In this document: positions 60,858-64,000 of the stretch, piece by piece | Numbering within the stretch: position 1 is the first letter of the stretch | How the letters are laid out: every line of letters begins with the position of its first letter | Assembly: GCA_042408595.1 (NCBI GenBank) | Contig: JBHOQX010000115.1 | Coordinates: 37,428 to 101,427, forward strand | Reading direction: 5' to 3' | Length of the DNA: 64,000 nucleotides | DNA from: JBHOQX01 sp042408595 | Lineage (GTDB): Bacteria; Chloroflexota; Chloroflexia; Chloroflexales; Roseiflexaceae | Program-made: the position numbers and the translations under genes | Notes under the pieces: model-generated | What the model was told of the DNA's origin: nothing | Databases searched by the model: none | The model's input: only the letters and a program-made list of their open reading frames with translations

Positions 60858-61161
60858 CGTCACACTCCCTCCGTCTGGTGCGGCGTGAGAGGCTGTCGGA
60901 AAATGGAGATCCGCCGGCGGCAACGTCGCGGCGGCACGGGCGGAAGGGAGACGCGTTGGAGGCTTCGGCCGCAAGCCTTCGTCCGAGCATGTTTCGGACA
61001 GCTGCTGCGAAAAATTGTAACAACATGTCCTGCCATCAGGCAAAAAACAATTTCTTCATTCCAGCGCCGGCCGTACGATGCCAGCTCGGAGTCCTGTCAT
61101 GCATCGACGGCGCGGTTCGGCGGTATCATGGGTTGCATGTTCTGATGCACCAGGAGCAGCG
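60858..61161. other. Intergenic region with degenerate repeats
   Basis: About 300 bases between divergent genes. GAGGCTGTCGGAAAATGG (60889) and TTGGAGGCTTCGGCCGCAAG (60957) resemble parts of R1-related elements. An A/T-rich patch near 61010-61065 may contain promoters, none convincing. No gene seen. Confidence 0.45.
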
Positions 61162-61965
61162 ATGTTACGACCAAATCCTGTCAAGCAGGCGCTGCGGCGC
61201 GGCACTGCCGTCTACGGCACCATGCTGAGCGAAGCCGACTCCCCGGCCTTCGTGCGCGTGCTGGCCTCCGCCGGGTATGACTTTGTGTTCATCGACATGG
61301 AGCATGGCGTCTACAGCCTGAGCGCCGTCGCCGCGATGATCGGCGTCGCCCGGCTGGCCGGGGTTGCCCCGCTGGTGCGCGTGCCGAACCTGTCGTACCA
61401 GGCCGTGGCGCAGGCACTGGATGCCGGGGCGATGGGGCTGATGCTGCCGCGGGTCGAGACGCGCGCCCAGGCCGAGGCCTTCGTCAGCTACATGAAGTAC
61501 CCGCCGGTCGGCGTGCGCGGAGCCAGCGGCGGGCGCGGCCACACCGATTACGAGGGCGCAGGGGCGCAGGAGTTGGTGCAGCACATGAATGAGCACACGC
61601 TCGCCATCCTGCAGATCGAGCGCCGTGCCGCGATCGAGCGGATCGACGACCTGCTGTCGGTGCCGGGCGTGGACGCTGCCGTGATCGGGCCGTTCGATCT
61701 GACCATCTCGCTGGGCGAGGCCAGCCCGGACGCACCGGCGGTGGCGGCCGCGATCCAGCAGGTGGTGGACGCTGCGCGCCGCCACGGCGTCGCCTCCGGC
61801 ATCCACACGCCCGACGCCGACGAGGCGCGGCGCTGGCGCGATCGCGGGATGACACTGCTCGCCGCGAACAGCGACCTGGGCTTCTTCAAGGCCGGCGCGC
61901 AGCGCACGCTGGCCGCCATGCGGGGCGAAGGGGCCGCGGGCGCGGAGAAGGGCGAGCACATTTGA
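61162..61965 (+). CDS. HpcH/HpaI family aldolase
   Basis: 267 residues of a TIM-barrel class II pyruvate aldolase. Landmarks: YDFVFIDMEHGVYS, PLVRVPNLSYQAVAQALDAGAMGLMLPRVET (in two parts), KYPPVGVRGASGGRG and IEGAAAIE-like QIERRAAIERIDDLLSVPGV, then VIGPFDLTISLG. These carry the metal-binding Glu and Asp and the phosphate/carboxylate loop. It cleaves or forms 4-hydroxy-2-oxoacids. Exact substrate unknown. AGGAG lies before the ATG at 61162, which is preferred to 61078. Confidence 0.92.
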   Translation: MLRPNPVKQALRRGTAVYGTMLSEADSPAFVRVLASAGYDFVFIDMEHGVYSLSAVAAMIGVARLAGVAPLVRVPNLSYQAVAQALDAGAMGLMLPRVETRAQAEAFVSYMKYPPVGVRGASGGRGHTDYEGAGAQELVQHMNEHTLAILQIERRAAIERIDDLLSVPGVDAAVIGPFDLTISLGEASPDAPAVAAAIQQVVDAARRHGVASGIHTPDADEARRWRDRGMTLLAANSDLGFFKAGAQRTLAAMRGEGAAGAEKGEHI

Positions 61966-62188
61966 GGAGAACACCAACTGTCAGATAGCAGACTGTCGGA
62001 TCGTTCCCCGTCATCCAACCTCCCGTCCGCGATCTCCAATCCGCAATGATATTGTGAAGGGGTTGTCATCCCGAGGCAGCGCGGCGCCGCTATACTGTAT
62101 CGTGGGTCGGCGCCCGGCCGCGCCCAAACGACACAGCCCGCGGCGCTAGCTCGCCACAGCGCCGCCACGCCGGAGACAACCCCTTCCT

Positions 62189-62947
62189 ATGCGCGATCGA
62201 ACCTGTTTGCTCCTGCTTGCCGTGCTGCTGACGCCGGCGGCGCTGCTGCGCGGCGCGCTGGCCGCCGAGGGGTACAAGACCTTCATCCCGATCGCCCACA
62301 GCGCGCCAGCGGCCCCGGCCACCAGCCCTCCCGCGCTCCCGTTCGACCCGGCGGCGACCCACACCGGCGATGGGACGTACTACGACGCGACGGGCGACGG
62401 CAACTGCATGTTCGGCCCCTCCCCGAGCGACCTGATGGTCGCGGCGATGAATCAGACCGACTACTACGACTCCCTGCTGTGCGGGGCATACATCGAAGCG
62501 ATCGGGCCGAAGGGGACAGCAATAGTACGGATCGTCGACCGCTGCCCGGAATGCCAGCCGGGCGACGTCGACTTCAGTCCGCAGGCGTTCGCGAAGATCG
62601 CCGACCTGCCGCAGGGGCGGGTGCGCATCGCGTGGCGCCTGCTCAGTCCGCCGCTCGCCGGCCCGATCGCCTACCGCTTCAAGGAAGGCAGCAGCCAGTG
62701 GTGGACGGCGGTACAGATTCGCAACCACCGCAACCCGGTCTACAGCGTAGAGTATCTGTCCGGCGGTCGCTGGGTGCCCATGGAGCGCCAGCAGTACAAT
62801 TACTTCGTCGCCGCCTCCGGCACCGGCCCCGGCCCGCTGACACTGCGCGTGACCGACATCTACGGGAACCAACTCAGCGACAGCGGCATCCCGATCGCGC
62901 CGGGCGTGGTGCGGAACGGCAGCGGGCAGTTCCCGCCCGCGCCATAG
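62189..62947 (+). CDS. Bacterial expansin (EXLX1/YoaJ-like)
   Basis: 252 residues. Signal peptide (LLLLAVLLTPAALLRGALA), the phrase KTFIPIAHS, then a six-stranded double-psi barrel (about 58-150) and a CBM63-like second domain (155-252). Matches to B. subtilis EXLX1 are direct: catalytic-site Asp in DVDFSPQAFAKI (D128) and VDRCPECQPGD (D117), the wall-binding aromatics SSQWW (W171, W172) with VQIRNHRNPV, and MERQQYNYF. Expansins loosen plant-type cellulose walls without hydrolysis. Cysteines at 73, 98, 119 and 122 could form disulfides. Confidence 0.93.
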   Translation: MRDRTCLLLLAVLLTPAALLRGALAAEGYKTFIPIAHSAPAAPATSPPALPFDPAATHTGDGTYYDATGDGNCMFGPSPSDLMVAAMNQTDYYDSLLCGAYIEAIGPKGTAIVRIVDRCPECQPGDVDFSPQAFAKIADLPQGRVRIAWRLLSPPLAGPIAYRFKEGSSQWWTAVQIRNHRNPVYSVEYLSGGRWVPMERQQYNYFVAASGTGPGPLTLRVTDIYGNQLSDSGIPIAPGVVRNGSGQFPPAP

Positions 62948-62971
62948 AGCCGACCGCCGTTCACTGACGGA

Positions 62972-63050
62972 GGACGAAGGACGAACGTCAGTTGTATCTG
63001 CGGCTACGAGCTGCCCATTCAGCACAGCTGACGTTCGTCCTTGGTCTTCC
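62972..63050. repeat. Inverted repeat IR-5, 3' of the expansin gene
   Basis: GGACGAAGGACGAACGTCAG (62972) and its inverse CTGACGTTCGTCCTTGG (63028) form a long stem. CAGTTGTATCTGCGGC inside it is shared with IR-3 (CAGTTCTACCTGCGGC). It lies between convergent genes, beginning about 25 bases after the expansin stop. Confidence 0.75.
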
Positions 63051-63076
63051 GTCCAGCGTCCATCGTCCGCCGTCCC

Positions 63077-63388
63077 TCACACCACCGCGCCCTCGGCTGG
63101 CTGGCGCGCCCGGCAGCCCGGCAGCGAGGCGATCCGAAGGGCCTCGCGCTCCAGCGGATCGATCTCGGCAACCGGCTGCTCTGGATGGAGCGGGACGCGG
63201 AAGGTGCGAATCGCGCACAGGCCGCACGGCTTGTGAATCGCCCGGCCCCACTGCGGCAGCCGAATGACAGCCTCGGTCTCGCGGCGCTCGGTCTCGTAGC
63301 AGCGCACGATCAGGTAGGTGCCAGCATCCCACGGGTGCGTGAGCTAGCCGCCGGAGACGCAGCACAGCTCGCCGATGAGCTTGACCAT
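63077..63388 (-). pseudogene. Small hypothetical gene interrupted by an in-frame TAG
   Basis: From the ATG at 63388 (behind AAGGGAG) the frame reads VKLIGELCCVSGG, a TAG at 63346-63344, then LTHPWDAGTYLIVRCYETER, AVIRLPQWGRAIHKPCGLCA and on to REALRIASLPGCRARQ. The frame and protein-like composition continue on both sides of the stop, so a single nonsense change is likely. Several cysteines (CC; CGLC) hint at a small metal-binding protein. No family recognised. Restart at the GTG near 63307 could give a shorter product. Confidence 0.6.
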
Positions 63389-63652
63389 GCCGGGAGTGCT
63401 CCCTTGTCGTGCCTGGTTGGTCCGCGGCGGATGGCCGCCGCGACTCATTCGAGCGCTGCGACGAAGGCGCGCACAGTGCTAAGCGAGATGACCCGATCAG
63501 GACGATCAAGCTCGCCCGATTCGCCTGCGATTGTGCGTTAGCACATCCAGTGATACACTGGCGCCCTGACGGCGCATAGGGTGTCATTCGCAGACGGGCC
63601 GTTTCATCGGGGAATCGCCTTGCCGGACTGTCCTTTTTGTTGTGAGGAGCCA

Positions 63653-64000
63653 ATGCGACGCAACCAAACCATGCGGGGAACGCTGCTGATCGGCATGCTG
63701 GCGTTGACACTTGTCTTGGCCGCCGTACCCGCCCGCGCCGCGACGATCGCCAAGCCGGCATGGACCCCTAAACTACCCGCTGCCGCGCCAAGCCATCTGG
63801 TCAGCCTTATCACCCTCAATCCACTCTCCCCGAACATCTTGCCGATCAATCAGAATGTGACGATCAGCTTCACCTATGCGACGACGGAGACCGCCGGCGT
63901 GCGCATCTTCGCCCGCCCGTTCACCGCCGGAAGCCTCTCGCCGGGCTATGCCGCCAGCGGCTCGTCACTCTACCCCGTCGGGAGCGGCACCGGTAGCGGC
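63653..64000 (+). CDS. Exported protein, N-terminal part (runs off window)
   Basis: 116 codons are visible, open to the end of the window. Signal peptide (TLLIGMLALTLVLAAVPARA, cleavage near AAT), followed by a segment with beta-strand character: SLITLNPLSPNILPINQNVT, then ISFTYATTETAGVRIFARPF. This looks like the first beta-sandwich domain of a surface protein, but no family can be named. TGAGGAG precedes the ATG. The protein-like frame and signal peptide support a real gene. Confidence 0.75.
   Translation, partial: MRRNQTMRGTLLIGMLALTLVLAAVPARAATIAKPAWTPKLPAAAPSHLVSLITLNPLSPNILPINQNVTISFTYATTETAGVRIFARPFTAGSLSPGYAASGSSLYPVGSGTGSG

Noticed and set aside
45907..63388. Amber codon reassignment, because two genes contain in-frame TAG
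   Set aside because: TAG is the normal stop of several intact genes here and the DUF421 gene has other lesions, so pseudogenes explain both.

Overview
The window is a G+C-rich bacterial chromosome segment with short gene spacing and many genes of a Chloroflexota (probably Chloroflexia, Roseiflexus/Kouleothrix-like) flavour. Pointers are a MutL/GlmL-type ATPase gene with no glutamate mutase beside it, multi-GAF SpoIIE phosphatases with STAS partners, exported proteins carrying a YLPL-type motif, a CbiM-CbiN-type fusion, and abundant phrase-like intergenic repeats. The assignment is inference from gene content; no rRNA or tRNA gene was seen. No transposase, phage module or CRISPR array is visible.

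Layout. 1-2308: tail of a glycine-betaine/choline type ABC importer (binding protein, CBS-ATPase, permease). 2555-5983 (minus): S9 peptidase and tyrosyl-tRNA synthetase, the latter behind a strong promoter and a terminator-bearing leader. 6502-9384: metal (Zn/Mn) ABC importer behind a promoter and a palindromic operator candidate. 9675-16046: phosphohexomutase, membrane protein, DUF11 surface protein with an LPxTG-like end, SDR reductase (minus), SppA protease. 16189-22883 (minus): a five-gene operon from one promoter, encoding two membrane proteins, a 799-residue protein with 17 copies of an LPxWL-like motif, another membrane protein and the MutL-type ATPase. 23187-29925: ParB-like/universal-stress fusion, GpmI, SecA. 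30097-33182 (minus): cobalt/nickel ECF importer cbiMQO with promoter and operator candidate. 33407-39255: truncated SpoIIE fragment, a Mn2+ (yybP-ykoY) riboswitch controlling terC, then a STAS / HATPase-STAS / GAF-SpoIIE signalling operon (minus).

39363-45682: partially duplicated membrane protein gene, M16 peptidase, GNAT, FAD oxidoreductase, CcdA, Nudix, dCTP deaminase. 45907-47494: decayed DUF421 gene and an alpha/beta hydrolase. 47958-52967: ABC-2 exporter and twin AI-2E family permeases. 53175-55841: two single-domain response regulators around a YihY/BrkB protein and a low-G+C iron-permease-like gene. 55954-64000: Tat-exported glucosaminidase-like protein, PIG-L deacetylase, membrane protein, beta-hydroxyacid dehydrogenase, L-type lectin, HpcH/HpaI aldolase, a bacterial expansin, a nonsense-broken gene and the start of an exported protein.

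Themes. Metal homeostasis recurs (znu-like importer, cbiMQO with a His-rich ATPase tail, Mn riboswitch-terC, iron permease). The strongest regulatory element is the Mn riboswitch with its mutually exclusive terminator. The most likely poorly described system is the MutL-ATPase/LPxWL operon. Several intergenic repeat families sit at 3' ends and in leaders, and at least one copy lies in frame inside a gene.
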